NCBI RefSeq assembly: GCF_900107415.1
Contig: NZ_FNPX01000003.1
Coordinates: 215,527 to 279,526, forward strand
Source of the DNA: Jannaschia faecimaris
GTDB lineage: Bacteria; Pseudomonadota; Alphaproteobacteria; Rhodobacterales; Rhodobacteraceae
Length of the DNA: 64,000 nt
Direction: 5' to 3'
Under the pieces are notes generated by a model. It worked only from the letters and a program-made list of their open reading frames with translations, did no database searches and was not told where the DNA came from. Below, piece by piece: positions 9,322 through 18,275 of this stretch. How positions within the stretch are numbered: position 1 is the stretch's first letter; each line of letters begins with the position of its first letter. Both the position numbers and the translations under genes were made by a program.

Positions 9322-9760
9322 ATTGGCTGATGTGGTTGCGTATATTGCCGATCGGTATCCGCATAAGAGCGAGCTTTCGAAAGCACGTGTGACAAAATTG
9401 GTATATTTGAGCGATTGGAAGTCTGTTCAGGCTGGAAAGGGGCAGCTAACCGAAATTAAGTGGTATTTCCATAATTTTGGACCTTATGTGGATGACGTAA
9501 TTGACGCTGCAAGGCGTGATCCGCGACTGAAGGTAGTGTCTACGAGAAACGCGTATGGCGACATGAAAGAGGAGCTTCAATATTCAGGGACCGGTGAGAA
9601 CGGTTCCCGTTTAACTTCTCGCGAGAAAGAAATATTGAACGCTGTAATAGAGGATACTCGAGGACTCTATTGGAAAGGATTTATAAAACACGTCTATGAC
9701 ACTCCGCCTATAAAGAAATCGCAACGATATACTTTCTTGACTCTAGATAGTTTTGTGTAA
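9314..9760 (+). CDS. Panacea-domain protein (SocA-like antitoxin family)
   Basis: A 148-residue cytoplasmic protein. The N-terminal two thirds match the Panacea/SocA (formerly DUF4065) domain: ADVVAYIADR, then KLVYLSDWKS, and ITE-x-x-WYFHNFGPYVDDVID. Established members include SocA of Caulobacter, a ClpXP adaptor for the SocB toxin, and PanA antitoxins that neutralise many different toxins. The start ATG at 9314 overlaps the upstream stop by eight bases, indicating translational coupling; the earlier in-frame ATG at 9260 is less likely. Like its partner it is AT-rich. A role as antitoxin for the membrane protein is inferred from domain and pairing. Confidence 0.8.
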   Translation: MSKLADVVAYIADRYPHKSELSKARVTKLVYLSDWKSVQAGKGQLTEIKWYFHNFGPYVDDVIDAARRDPRLKVVSTRNAYGDMKEELQYSGTGENGSRLTSREKEILNAVIEDTRGLYWKGFIKHVYDTPPIKKSQRYTFLTLDSFV

Positions 9761-9786
9761 ATGGATGTAGTAATAAAGGGTGTCGA

Positions 9787-11052
9787 CTAAACCCGATCCC
9801 GCACCGCCCCAAACAGCATTCCCGCCTGCGCCATCCATGGCCCGAGCACGCGCCCCCCTGGCAGTGCGGGCACGGGCAGGGCGCGGAGCAGGTCGAAGCG
9901 GGTGCGATCGCCCGCGACGGCCTCGGCGCAGACTTTTCCGAACAGACCGGCCAGCGCGAGGCCGTGGCCCGAGTAGCCCCCGGCGGAGAACACGCCCGGC
10001 GCGACCTCGGCCACATAGGGCAGGCGGGACGCGGTGACGGCGAGGGTGCCGCCCCAGGCGTGGGGCAGGGAGACGCCCGCCAGATCGGGGTAGACGCGGG
10101 CGAGGTTGGCGCGGACCTTGCCCCGGATATCGGACGGAAAGCGGCGGCCATAGCTTTCCCCGCCGCCGAAGATCAGCCGCGCGTCATCGGTCCACCAGAA
10201 GTAATTTACCACGAAGCGGCTGTCGGCCACGGCGTAGGGACCACGGTGGGCGAAGTCGGGCAGCGGCTCGGTCACGGCGATGTAGTTGTTGATCGGTAGC
10301 ACCCGCGCCGCCGTACTGTCCGTCAGCCAAGGGGAATAGCCGTTGGTGGCCTGCACCACATTGCGGGCGGTGACGGCCCCTTGGGCGGTGGCCACGGTGG
10401 TGCCGGTCAGGCGGTGAACTTCGGACTGCTCATGGATCTCGACGCCCGCGTCGAGGCAGGCGCGCATCAGGTTGAGCGTGTAGGCCAGCGGATTGCAGAC
10501 CAGCGCAGTCCGGTCCAGCACCCCGCCGGTATAGAGCGTGGAGCCGGTGACCGAAGCCATTTGCGCCGCGTCCAGAGGTTGGGAGTCGGTGCCGTAGTGC
10601 GCGGCCATCCAGTCGTTGTTGCGCAAGGCGTCGGTGAATTCGCCGCGCGTCAGGCAGGCCGAAATGATACCGGGGCGATACCCCGCGTCGTCTATGAAGC
10701 CGCGCGCGTCGGCCTTGGCCTCCTCCGCCATGTCCCAGAGGGCGTGGGCCGTCTGGGGGCCGAGCTTTCTCTCCAGCTTGCGCTGCGACCAGTTGAAGCC
10801 GGAGCCGAGCTGCCCGCCATTTCGACCCGAAGCCCCCCAACCGACGCGCTGCGCCTCCAGCACAATCACCGACAGTCCGCGCCGGGCCGCATGCAGCGCG
10901 GCAGAAAGTCCCGTCAGCCCCGCACCGATGACCACAAGGTCACAGGCATGCCGTCCGTGCAGCGCGGGAAAGGGGGCGGGCAGGTCGACGTGATCGGCAT
11001 AGAGTGTGCCGGGCCATGTGCCGCGATCGCCGTTTGCGTGTAACCAAGTCAT
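9787..11052 (-). CDS. FAD-dependent amine oxidase (gamma-glutamylputrescine oxidoreductase-like)
   Basis: A 421-residue DAO/glycine-oxidase-family flavoprotein with an N-terminal FAD motif DLVVIGAGLTGLSAAL (residues 39-54), GWGASGRNGGQLGSGFN, and the C-terminal FAD-binding GVFSAGGYSGHGLALAGL. It resembles PuuB, which oxidises gamma-glutamylputrescine to the aldehyde and releases ammonia and peroxide. Its ATG at 11052 overlaps the stop of the upstream glutamine-synthetase-like gene by four bases, so the ligase and oxidase are made together. The true amine substrate is not known. It ends 26 bases from the Panacea-cassette gene on the other strand. Confidence 0.85.
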   Translation of the reverse strand: MTWLHANGDRGTWPGTLYADHVDLPAPFPALHGRHACDLVVIGAGLTGLSAALHAARRGLSVIVLEAQRVGWGASGRNGGQLGSGFNWSQRKLERKLGPQTAHALWDMAEEAKADARGFIDDAGYRPGIISACLTRGEFTDALRNNDWMAAHYGTDSQPLDAAQMASVTGSTLYTGGVLDRTALVCNPLAYTLNLMRACLDAGVEIHEQSEVHRLTGTTVATAQGAVTARNVVQATNGYSPWLTDSTAARVLPINNYIAVTEPLPDFAHRGPYAVADSRFVVNYFWWTDDARLIFGGGESYGRRFPSDIRGKVRANLARVYPDLAGVSLPHAWGGTLAVTASRLPYVAEVAPGVFSAGGYSGHGLALAGLFGKVCAEAVAGDRTRFDLLRALPVPALPGGRVLGPWMAQAGMLFGAVRDRV

Positions 11053-12410
11053 ACGTTGAGCAGTAGATGCTCTCGCTCCCACGGGGAGATCACTTGGAGG
11101 AAGGCACCGTTCTCCATCCGCTTGACTGACGAATAGACCGAGCAGAAATGGGGGTGCAGAACCTCGTGGATTTCTGTCGCCTGATCAAAGAGGTCGAGCG
11201 CGGTCGACAGGTCGCGTGGAATCCCGTCTGCGGAGTCATAGGCATCGCCCGCAAATTGCGCCGCAGGCTCGATCTTTTTGACGAGGCCGAGGTAGCCGCA
11301 AGCCAGCGACGCCGCGATACCCAGGTAAGGGTTGCAGTCCATGCCCGCGATGCGGTTTTCCACGCGCTTGGCCTCGGGCTCCGAGACGGGGACGCGCAGG
11401 CCGGTGGTGCGGTTGTCGCGGCCCCATTCCAGGTTGATCGGTGCCGCAAAGTCCCGGACGTAGCGGCGGTAGCTGTTCACATAGGGTGCCAGCAGAGCGA
11501 TGACTGACGGCAGGTGCGTCTGCATCCCACCGATGAAGTGCATGAATTCCGCGGTTTCGCCGCCGTCGCCTGCGTCGAACAGGTTCTGGCCGGTGGCTTG
11601 GTCGATAATGGAGTGATGCATGTGCATGGCCGAGCCGGGTTCGTCCTGGATAGGCTTGGCCATGAAAGTGGCGTAGCAGTCATGGCGCAGTGCCGCCTCG
11701 CGGATGAGGCGCTTGAAATAGAAAATCTCGTCGGCCAGTTTCACGGGGTTTCCATGGCGCAGGTTCATCTCCACCTGCCCGGCCCCGCCTTCCTGGAGAA
11801 TGCCGTCGATCTCCAGACCCATAGCCTCTGCGAAGTCGTAGATATCGTCGATGACCTTGCCGTATTCGTCCACGGCAGACATCGAGTAGGCTTGGCGTGC
11901 GGCGGCACGGCGTCCTGATCTGCCCATCGGCGGCAGGACGGGCTGGGTCGGATCGATGTTGCGCGCGACAAGATAGAACTCCATCTCGGGAGCAACGACG
12001 GGCGTCCAGCCGCGAGCCTCGTACAGGCTCACAACCCGTTGCAGCACGTTGCGCGGTGCGGTGGGCACGGCCACGCCCTGTTGGTCGTGCATGTGATGGA
12101 TGACCTGCATCGTCCAGTCGTTGGTCCAGGGGGCGGCGCAGGCCGTCCCGAAATCCGGGGTGAGAACCATGTCAGGTTCCAGAAACGCGGTGTCTCCGTC
12201 ATCGGCCCATTCGCCGGTGATCGTCTGCTGGAAGATCGAGTTGGGAAGATAGAAATGCTTCTGCTTGGCGAACTTGGCGGCGGGCATTGCCTTCCCGCGG
12301 GCGATGCCGGACATGTCGGCAACGATACATTCCACTTCGTCCAGTCGGCGGCCCACCAAGTATTCGCGGGCGTGTTCGGGGGCTTGGTTCAGCCAGTCAT
12401 GCTTCGACAT
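11049..12410 (-). CDS. Glutamine synthetase family ligase (gamma-glutamylputrescine synthetase-like)
   Basis: A 453-residue GS type I/III-like enzyme that probably ligates glutamate to an amine rather than to ammonia. The PuuA-like features are the N-terminal ECIVADMSGIARGKAMP, the catalytic metal and glutamate region VAPEMEFYLV, GGAGQVEMNLRHG, MHMHHSI, and ENRIAGMDCNPYL near the C-terminus. It lacks the adenylylation-site region seen in GlnA. It lies between a class I amidotransferase (14-base overlap upstream) and the FAD oxidase (4-base overlap downstream), the order expected for a gamma-glutamylamine pathway. Confidence 0.87.
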   Translation of the reverse strand: MSKHDWLNQAPEHAREYLVGRRLDEVECIVADMSGIARGKAMPAAKFAKQKHFYLPNSIFQQTITGEWADDGDTAFLEPDMVLTPDFGTACAAPWTNDWTMQVIHHMHDQQGVAVPTAPRNVLQRVVSLYEARGWTPVVAPEMEFYLVARNIDPTQPVLPPMGRSGRRAAARQAYSMSAVDEYGKVIDDIYDFAEAMGLEIDGILQEGGAGQVEMNLRHGNPVKLADEIFYFKRLIREAALRHDCYATFMAKPIQDEPGSAMHMHHSIIDQATGQNLFDAGDGGETAEFMHFIGGMQTHLPSVIALLAPYVNSYRRYVRDFAAPINLEWGRDNRTTGLRVPVSEPEAKRVENRIAGMDCNPYLGIAASLACGYLGLVKKIEPAAQFAGDAYDSADGIPRDLSTALDLFDQATEIHEVLHPHFCSVYSSVKRMENGAFLQVISPWEREHLLLNV

Positions 12411-13095
12411 GGGATGTCCTTGTCAGAAAGAATTGGGCGATGGCCTTTGCCAGTTTTGCATCGTCGGTGGGCAATGTCGTATTCGCCTCGGCCTGTGTCA
12501 TCCTATCGTCCGGATAGGTGCCGGTGCCGCGCCGCACTGTCACGTAGTCGCGGATCAGGTCATTGGAATATTCGGGATGCGCTTGCACGGTGAAGGCGCG
12601 GTTTCCGTAGGCCAGGATCGCATTCTCGCAGAATGGGCTTGCCGCGAGGCGGGTGGCCACTTCAGGGAGGGCGATGACCTGATCCTGATGCCAAGCGTTC
12701 AATACGACTGTTTGCCCCCCCGCCAAGGTATATTCGTGTCGACCGAGGGCCCAGCCACCGTCGAACTTGACGACTGTCCCGCCCAAGGCCTGTGCGACGA
12801 TCTGGTGGCCAAAGCAAATCCCGACCAGCGGGATGTCGGCGACATAGATGTCGCGGATGAACTGCTCCAGCGGCGCAATAAAGGTGTGATCCTCATAGAC
12901 CCCGTGCCTGGACCCGGTGATCAGCCAGCCGTCGCAGTCTTGCGGGGCTTCGGGGAAGACCATGTTCTCAACGTCATAGGATACGAATTCAAAGCCGTAA
13001 CCATTCAGAAGCTGGGCGAACATCGTGTCGAAATCCTCGCGCGTGGGTTGGAATTCGGGTGCGATGTGCCCGGTTTGAAGGATGCCGATTTTCAT
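12397..13095 (-). CDS. Class I glutamine amidotransferase-like hydrolase
   Basis: A 232-residue stand-alone class I GATase-fold protein. The nucleophile elbow VGICFGHQ places the catalytic Cys at residue 94; His172 and Glu174 in AHPE complete the triad. In the neighbouring pathway such an enzyme would cleave the gamma-glutamyl amide (PuuD-like role) to free the acid product. PuuD itself has a different subfamily layout, so the exact reaction is uncertain; a GMP-synthase-like amidotransferase annotation is the alternative. The start is ATG at 13095 and the stop overlaps the ligase start. Confidence 0.83.
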   Translation of the reverse strand: MKIGILQTGHIAPEFQPTREDFDTMFAQLLNGYGFEFVSYDVENMVFPEAPQDCDGWLITGSRHGVYEDHTFIAPLEQFIRDIYVADIPLVGICFGHQIVAQALGGTVVKFDGGWALGRHEYTLAGGQTVVLNAWHQDQVIALPEVATRLAASPFCENAILAYGNRAFTVQAHPEYSNDLIRDYVTVRRGTGTYPDDRMTQAEANTTLPTDDAKLAKAIAQFFLTRTSHVEA

Positions 13096-13270
13096 GTGAT
13101 TGGCCTCTGGCTCGTGTCGGGGCGACGCTATGCCGGGGCCGGTTCGGGTGCAAGATATGGCCCGGGGCTCCGTAAGGATATCCTGAAGCCTCGAATGGCC
13201 GGAGGTGCCGTCACCGTAGTAGGTAGGGCAGGCAAGCGATTCCGATGGGAATGGGTCTGGTCCTACCCCG

Positions 13271-14107
13271 CTAAAGTCGGGTCAGTGCCACTCCGGCGAC
13301 GATTACGACGGCGGCCACGGCCTTCCAGCGATCGACCGTCTCGCCAAGGACGATCCAGCCGATCAAAACGGCGAAAAGGATCGACGTTTCGCGTAATGCC
13401 CCGACCAGTGCGATAGGCGCGACCGTCATTGCCCATACGGCAATGGCATAGGCTCCATAGCTCAAGGCCGCAGCGATCGCACCAATGCCCCACGCGCGTG
13501 GACTGGCGCGCCACACATCGGAACCCCGCAACACGGTGATCACCGGCGAAAAGATCACGACATCCAAGATGAAAAGCCAAGCCACGTATTGTGTAGCCGT
13601 CAAAGCAACGCGTGCGCCGGATCCGTCAACAATCGTATAGCCCGCCGTCATCAGCGCGGACCCGAGCGCATAAGGCACCAGCCGTCGTGCTTCCCTTGCG
13701 CGTAAGCTGCCGGCGGCCATGGCGGCGATACCGCAGCCCAGCAAAAGTACGCCGGCAACCTCGGCGGTGGTCATTATGTCGGACAGCAGAAGGGGGCTGA
13801 CCAAGAGTACGACCATCGGCGCAGCCCCGCGCGCGATGGGGTAGACACGGCTCAGGTCGCCTTGTTCGTAAGCGAATGCAAGGAACAGCTTATAGCCTGC
13901 GTGAAACGCCCCGGACGCCAGCAACCAGGGCCAGACCTGCGGGGTCGGCAACGGATGGGCCTGGGCGATAACGACCGCTATCGCGCCCTGAACCACCGTC
14001 AGTATGGCGATTCCACTGACTTTGGAGGCACCCGATTTGATCAGCCCGTTCCAAGCTGCATGCAGGAACGCGGCCCCCATCACCGCCATGAACACGCCTG
14101 CCGTCAT
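13271..14107 (-). CDS. EamA/DMT family transporter
   Basis: A 278-residue inner-membrane protein with about ten hydrophobic helices in two EamA repeats. The first begins MGAAFLHAAWNGLIKSG and the second ends RETSILFAVLIGWIVLGETV. DMT proteins export small metabolites; the substrate here is unknown. The ATG at 14107 overlaps the stop of the second GS-like gene by four bases, so it belongs to the transporter/ligase array. A 175-base gap separates it from the amidotransferase downstream, where a second promoter may lie. It is related in fold to the protein at 47760-48656. Confidence 0.86.
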   Translation of the reverse strand: MTAGVFMAVMGAAFLHAAWNGLIKSGASKVSGIAILTVVQGAIAVVIAQAHPLPTPQVWPWLLASGAFHAGYKLFLAFAYEQGDLSRVYPIARGAAPMVVLLVSPLLLSDIMTTAEVAGVLLLGCGIAAMAAGSLRAREARRLVPYALGSALMTAGYTIVDGSGARVALTATQYVAWLFILDVVIFSPVITVLRGSDVWRASPRAWGIGAIAAALSYGAYAIAVWAMTVAPIALVGALRETSILFAVLIGWIVLGETVDRWKAVAAVVIVAGVALTRL

Positions 14108-15453
14108 ACGGTGTCGAGGTAGAGGTCCACTCGCTCGTCCTCGGACAATTCTTCGATGTCGCGCATTTCCTGGCGCTTGGTCATCACGAGGTTCGCGATC
14201 AGCGCCGGGGGCAACAAGCGGGGTGTGCGTGGGTCGTTCTCGAACCGATCAATGGCGTCTGCCCATGTGTCCGGCACTTGTGGCAGGTCGAGCGCATAGG
14301 CATTTCCGGTGATCGCCGCCGGTGGCTCCTCCGCGTCCTCGATCCCCGCCAGCGCAGCACCGAGGATGCACGCCAGCAGCAGGTAGGGGTTCACGTCGCC
14401 GCCTGAAATCCTATGCTCGATCCGTCGGGCCACATTGGGCGAGGCCGGGATGCGCACCGCTGTCGTGCGGTTTTCATAGGCCCAGCAAATGCCGGTGGGC
14501 GCATGTGCTCCGGGTACCAGGCGGTCGTAGCTGTTCAGATGCGGGGCAAAGATGAGCGTTGATGCCGGGGCCGAGGTCAGCAATCCCGCAACCGCGTGGC
14601 GCAGCGTCGCTGAACCTTTGTCGGTGCCATCGTCAAAGATGTTGCGCCCTTCGGCATCCAGAACCGAGAAGTGCACGTGCATCCCGTTGCCCGCATAATC
14701 CGGATAGGGCTTGGCCATGAAACTGGCCGCGAAGCCATGCTTGCGCGCCTGACCCTGCAACAGCAGCTTGAAGAACCATGCATCGTCCGCGGCCTTCATT
14801 GCATCGGGCTGGTGGGCCAGATCGATCTCGAACTGGCCGATGCCCGCTTCTGAAATTGCGGTCTGGGCGGGAATGTCCATCGTTTCGCAGGCGTCGTAAA
14901 GCTCCGTGAAAAAGCGGTCAAAACTGTCGAGCGCGCGCATCGACAGGGTCTGTGCGCCCGGGCGCCGTTTGCCAGAGGTCGGTGATTTCGGCACGCGAAG
15001 CTGACGCGTACTATCGTCCACGAGATAGAACTCCATCTCGGTCGCGACCACGGGAGTCAGGCCGCGCGCTGAATACCGGGCGAGGACGGCGGCCAGCGCG
15101 TGGCGCGGATCGCCGGCAAAAGGCCGCCCATCGGGGTGATACATCCAAACCGGAAGAAGCGCGGTCGGTGTGTCCAGCCATGGCATCAACACGAAACCGC
15201 GTTCCGTCGGCTTGAGGATGCCATCGGCATCGCCGCTCTCGAAGACCAGCGGGCTGTCCTCAATATCCTCGCCCCAGATGTCGAGGTTCAGAACGGAATA
15301 GGGAAAGCGTGTTCCCTCTACTTCCAGCTTGTGCGCGAAGCGCCGGGGGATGCGCTTGCCGCGTGCCTGAGCGTTCAGGTCGCAGGCGGCGACGCGGACG
15401 GAATGAACAGTGGGATTGGCGTGAAGCCAGCCGGTCGGAACGGCGTCCATCAT
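14104..15453 (-). CDS. Second glutamine synthetase family protein
   Basis: A 449-residue GS-like ligase, distinct from the one at 11049-12410. It has CDLNAQARGKRIPR, VVATEMEFYLVDD, GIGQFEIDLAHQPD, GMHVHFSV and EHRISGGDVNPYLLL, the conserved metal, glutamate and ATP-site regions. The start is the first of two tandem ATGs at 15453, chosen because it overlaps the permease stop by four bases; a longer open frame upstream overlaps that permease fully. Tight packing with the ABC permeases suggests it acts on the imported compound, perhaps another gamma-glutamylation, but the substrate is unknown. Confidence 0.85.
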   Translation of the reverse strand: MMDAVPTGWLHANPTVHSVRVAACDLNAQARGKRIPRRFAHKLEVEGTRFPYSVLNLDIWGEDIEDSPLVFESGDADGILKPTERGFVLMPWLDTPTALLPVWMYHPDGRPFAGDPRHALAAVLARYSARGLTPVVATEMEFYLVDDSTRQLRVPKSPTSGKRRPGAQTLSMRALDSFDRFFTELYDACETMDIPAQTAISEAGIGQFEIDLAHQPDAMKAADDAWFFKLLLQGQARKHGFAASFMAKPYPDYAGNGMHVHFSVLDAEGRNIFDDGTDKGSATLRHAVAGLLTSAPASTLIFAPHLNSYDRLVPGAHAPTGICWAYENRTTAVRIPASPNVARRIEHRISGGDVNPYLLLACILGAALAGIEDAEEPPAAITGNAYALDLPQVPDTWADAIDRFENDPRTPRLLPPALIANLVMTKRQEMRDIEELSEDERVDLYLDTV

Positions 15454-16256
15454 CTGATGATCTGGGGTAGCAGCCGTGGGCGTCGCCCTGCGGCTTGGGG
15501 AAGGTGCCGGTTCAAGTGCCGGTTCACCGCGCCCATGATCCCGATCACCACCAACGTCAAGAGGACGAAATACGCCGCCAGGATCGGGTAGGGCACGAAG
15601 GGGTTGAACGTCTTGTCGGCAAAGTAGCTGGCGTAATAGAGCGCGTCGCCCCTCTGTTGTATCGCCGGGAAGCCGGTGAAGAAAACCAGGACCGTGGCAT
15701 GAAACAGGAAAATCGCCTCGTTCGTGTAGGCGGGCCAGGCCAGCCGCAACATCGTGGGCCAGGTGATCCGCCTGAAACGCCGCCAACCGGTCAGGCCGTA
15801 TGCGCTGGCGGCCTCCTGGTCACCCTTCGGCACCGACATCAGCGCGCCGTAGAAGATCTCGCCGGTATAGGCGGAGGTGTTCAGGAACAGCACGACCAAG
15901 GCACCTGCCCAGGCGGAAGCGAATGGCTCGAATATCGGAAACGCCTGTTTCAGGGACAGGAACAGGAAATAGCCGAAGAAGAACTGGATGAAGAGCGGGC
16001 TGCCGCGGAACAGGAATATGAACCACTCGGCCGGCTTGCGCAGCCAGGGGTTCGACTGGGCCTTGCCAACCGCAACCAGCGTGGCCAGCGCGAAGCCCGA
16101 TATCAGGGCCAGTACGCCGAAATAGATGTTCCAGATCATGCCCGAGCCGATGAGGACAACCTGCTGGCAGAGGGTGAAATCAGTCCGCGGCAGAAGCCGT
16201 TCGCCATATCCGAGCGACCGCAAGCCATAGTCCATCACCACGTCCCAGCAGGTCAT
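15450..16256 (-). CDS. Polar amino-acid-type ABC transporter permease (HisM-like)
   Basis: A 268-residue inner-membrane permease of the PAAT family. It has about five TM helices, FIFLFRGSPLFIQFFFGYFL in the first half (family LLRGTPLLVQL-type), and the cytoplasmic EAA loop SAYGLTGWRRFRRITWPTML, which contacts the ATPase. Start and stop both overlap neighbours by four bases (ATGA arrangement). It works with the permease at 16253-17134, the binding protein at 17492 and the ATPase at 18276. Confidence 0.9.
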   Translation of the reverse strand: MTCWDVVMDYGLRSLGYGERLLPRTDFTLCQQVVLIGSGMIWNIYFGVLALISGFALATLVAVGKAQSNPWLRKPAEWFIFLFRGSPLFIQFFFGYFLFLSLKQAFPIFEPFASAWAGALVVLFLNTSAYTGEIFYGALMSVPKGDQEAASAYGLTGWRRFRRITWPTMLRLAWPAYTNEAIFLFHATVLVFFTGFPAIQQRGDALYYASYFADKTFNPFVPYPILAAYFVLLTLVVIGIMGAVNRHLNRHLPQAAGRRPRLLPQIIR

Positions 16257-17134
16257 GCACCGGCCTTTCGCAAGGCTTCGCCGCCCGCTGTTGCCTGTCC
16301 TGTCGACAGGCGGCGGGTCAGGCGGGAAATTACGATCTCCGACACACGGGTGAAGCCGAGATAAAAGACCAAAAGGGCAAGGAAGTAATAAATTCGCCAG
16401 TCGGGGTGCGGGTAATCGGAGAACCGGGCCGTTTTGGCTGCGCCGAGTTCACGCGCCCAATAAACGATATCCTCGACCCCCAGCAGGAATAAAAGCGGCG
16501 TTGCCTTGATCAGAACCATCCAGAGATTGCCAAGTCCGGGCAGGGCATAGACCCACATCTGCGGCACAACGATGCGCCAGAACGTCTGGCGGGGTGTCAT
16601 GCCATAGGCCTCGGCCGTCTCGATCTGGTTGTGGGGGACCGTCTTCATCGCGCCGAAGATCACGCTGGCCGCAAAAGCACCGAAGACGATGGCAAAGGTA
16701 AGCACGGCGAGAGCGAAACCGTAGGATTCGTGCACCCATTGGGGCGAGGTGCCTAATGGCATCTTGGCCGCCTGGCAGACCAGGAAATCGCTGCCTTGGC
16801 GGATCGGTTCGTCCCAGTCCGGGCATTTGATCTTATGGCGCAGGTATTCGATGCCTTGGTCCAGCGCGATGACGAAGAACAGGAAGAACGCGATGTCGGG
16901 CACCCCCCTGACGATCGCGATATAGAGCTTACCAAACCAGCTGAGTGGGGCGATCGGCGACCGTGCCGCCATCGCGCCACCGAAGCCAAAGGCCAGTGAT
17001 ACCGGGGCCGTGATCGCCAGCAGCAACAACACTGTGCCGAACGCCCCGTAGAACGCCATGTGCTTGCCCGTCGTCAGGTAGCACATCAGCCAGTTTAGGC
17101 CGCTCAGCGTATCGGGGTCGGTGCAGGCGAACAT
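16253..17134 (-). CDS. Polar amino-acid-type ABC transporter permease (HisQ-like)
   Basis: The second permease of the same transporter, 293 residues. It has KLYIAIVRGVPDIAFFLFFV, matching the RGxPxL-type signature, and the EAA loop AEAYGMTPRQTFWRIVVPQM. A longer than usual insertion (about residues 95-130, with three cysteines in the whole insertion and N-terminus) sits between helices; HisQ homologues are nearer 230 residues. Two adjacent permeases imply a heterodimeric channel. It begins 15 bases after a small unknown gene. Confidence 0.9.
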   Translation of the reverse strand: MFACTDPDTLSGLNWLMCYLTTGKHMAFYGAFGTVLLLLAITAPVSLAFGFGGAMAARSPIAPLSWFGKLYIAIVRGVPDIAFFLFFVIALDQGIEYLRHKIKCPDWDEPIRQGSDFLVCQAAKMPLGTSPQWVHESYGFALAVLTFAIVFGAFAASVIFGAMKTVPHNQIETAEAYGMTPRQTFWRIVVPQMWVYALPGLGNLWMVLIKATPLLFLLGVEDIVYWARELGAAKTARFSDYPHPDWRIYYFLALLVFYLGFTRVSEIVISRLTRRLSTGQATAGGEALRKAGA

Positions 17135-17149
17135 CAGGCGTAGCTCATT

Positions 17150-17488
17150 CTAAATGTGCCCGCGCGGGTCGGGCAGCCCGAAATGACGCCGCTGCGTATA
17201 CGAGATGACAGCGTCGTCCTTGAAGTCACGTCGGTCTGCTTCGCGCATCGCCGTGATCTCGCCAAGCGGGTCCAGATGTTTCGAACCATGGGTCTTTGCC
17301 ATCGCCAAGGCCTTGGCGGGATCAGGTTCGCGTACGAGAATATCCTGATTGAAACCCGTCGGCGGAAGGGCAAAGTGAAACAATGGTTTACGCTCCCGCC
17401 TTCGCCAGACGCGCCGAAACAGGAACACCCACGCGACGGTGGGCAGGGGCCGCAGCTTGCGCCGCAACGTTATCAGCGGCCCCCACAT
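17150..17488 (-). CDS. Small basic protein of unknown function in ABC operon
   Basis: 112 residues; it starts three bases after the binding-protein stop and ends 15 bases before the HisQ-like permease, so its spacing and strand fit a real operon gene. The first 35 residues are strongly basic with a hydrophobic patch (LPTVAWVFLFRRVWRRRERK); the rest is hydrophilic with alternating charge. I recognise no domain. It might be a membrane-peripheral accessory protein, but no function can be assigned. No other transporter genes in this array have such an insert. Confidence 0.6.
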   Translation of the reverse strand: MWGPLITLRRKLRPLPTVAWVFLFRRVWRRRERKPLFHFALPPTGFNQDILVREPDPAKALAMAKTHGSKHLDPLGEITAMREADRRDFKDDAVISYTQRRHFGLPDPRGHI

Positions 17489-17491
17489 TGA

Positions 17492-18223
17492 TCAGAACGT
17501 CTTGGCGTCTTCGCCGAACCATTTGATGATCAGTTCATTTAGGCTGCCATCGTCCTTCATCGACTGGATCGCGGTGTTGAACTGCTCCTTGAGCTCGGTG
17601 TCGCTTTCCCGCAGGCCAAGCCCAATGCCATCGCCCAGCGGCACATCGTCGCCCGCAAATGTCATCTCACCGGCGGATTCCTCGACAGTAGGGACCAGGG
17701 CGTCCTTGTCGGCAAAGACAGCGTCGGCTTCGCCATTGCGCACCGCGGCGACGGTTTCATCATAGGTGGCGAATTCCAGCAGTGTCGCGCCGGATTCGGC
17801 AACGTAGCCTGACTGGATCGTTCCAGTCTGCGCGGCGATCACGCCCCCGGCCAGATCGGCATCGGCGGACATGGCGGCAAAGGCCGAAGCGGCGGGTGGG
17901 AAGTAGTTTTGGGTGAAATCGATGACTTCCTCACGCTCGTCGGTGATGCTCATCCCCGCGATGATCGTGTCGTAGTTTCCGCTCGTTAGGTTGGGAATGA
18001 TGTTGTCCCAATCGTTGGTGACCCACTCGCAGGTCAGCTCGGCACGGGCGCACAGCTCGTCACCCACTTCGCGCTCGAAGCCATCAACTTCGCCTGCATC
18101 GTTCAGGAAGTTGTACGGAGCATAAGCGCCTTCGGTGCCCATGCGGACGGTCTTGGCATGCCCGTCGGCCATTCCAGCGGTGGCGGTCGCGGTCATAAGC
18201 GCCGCAGTCAAAAACAGTTTCAT
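17492..18223 (-). CDS. Transporter substrate-binding protein (SBP family 3)
   Basis: Periplasmic binding protein, 243 residues, with signal peptide MKLFLTAALMTATATAGMADG (cleavage likely after the GMA). Family 3 features are RMGTEGAYAPYNFLNDAGE, the PAAT ligand-contact pattern VDGFEREVGDELCARAE, and IIAGMSITDEREEVIDFTQNY. The ATG at 18223 has a GGAGAG site; a longer open frame upstream is not needed. It delivers a polar or basic amino-acid-like compound to the two permeases. The exact ligand cannot be told, although nearby amine-catabolism genes point to an amine or amino acid. Confidence 0.92.
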   Translation of the reverse strand: MKLFLTAALMTATATAGMADGHAKTVRMGTEGAYAPYNFLNDAGEVDGFEREVGDELCARAELTCEWVTNDWDNIIPNLTSGNYDTIIAGMSITDEREEVIDFTQNYFPPAASAFAAMSADADLAGGVIAAQTGTIQSGYVAESGATLLEFATYDETVAAVRNGEADAVFADKDALVPTVEESAGEMTFAGDDVPLGDGIGLGLRESDTELKEQFNTAIQSMKDDGSLNELIIKWFGEDAKTF

Positions 18224-18275
18224 AAGGTCTCTCCGTGTTGTGCTTCCCCGATTTGATCGGGGTTTGCAGGTAAAG

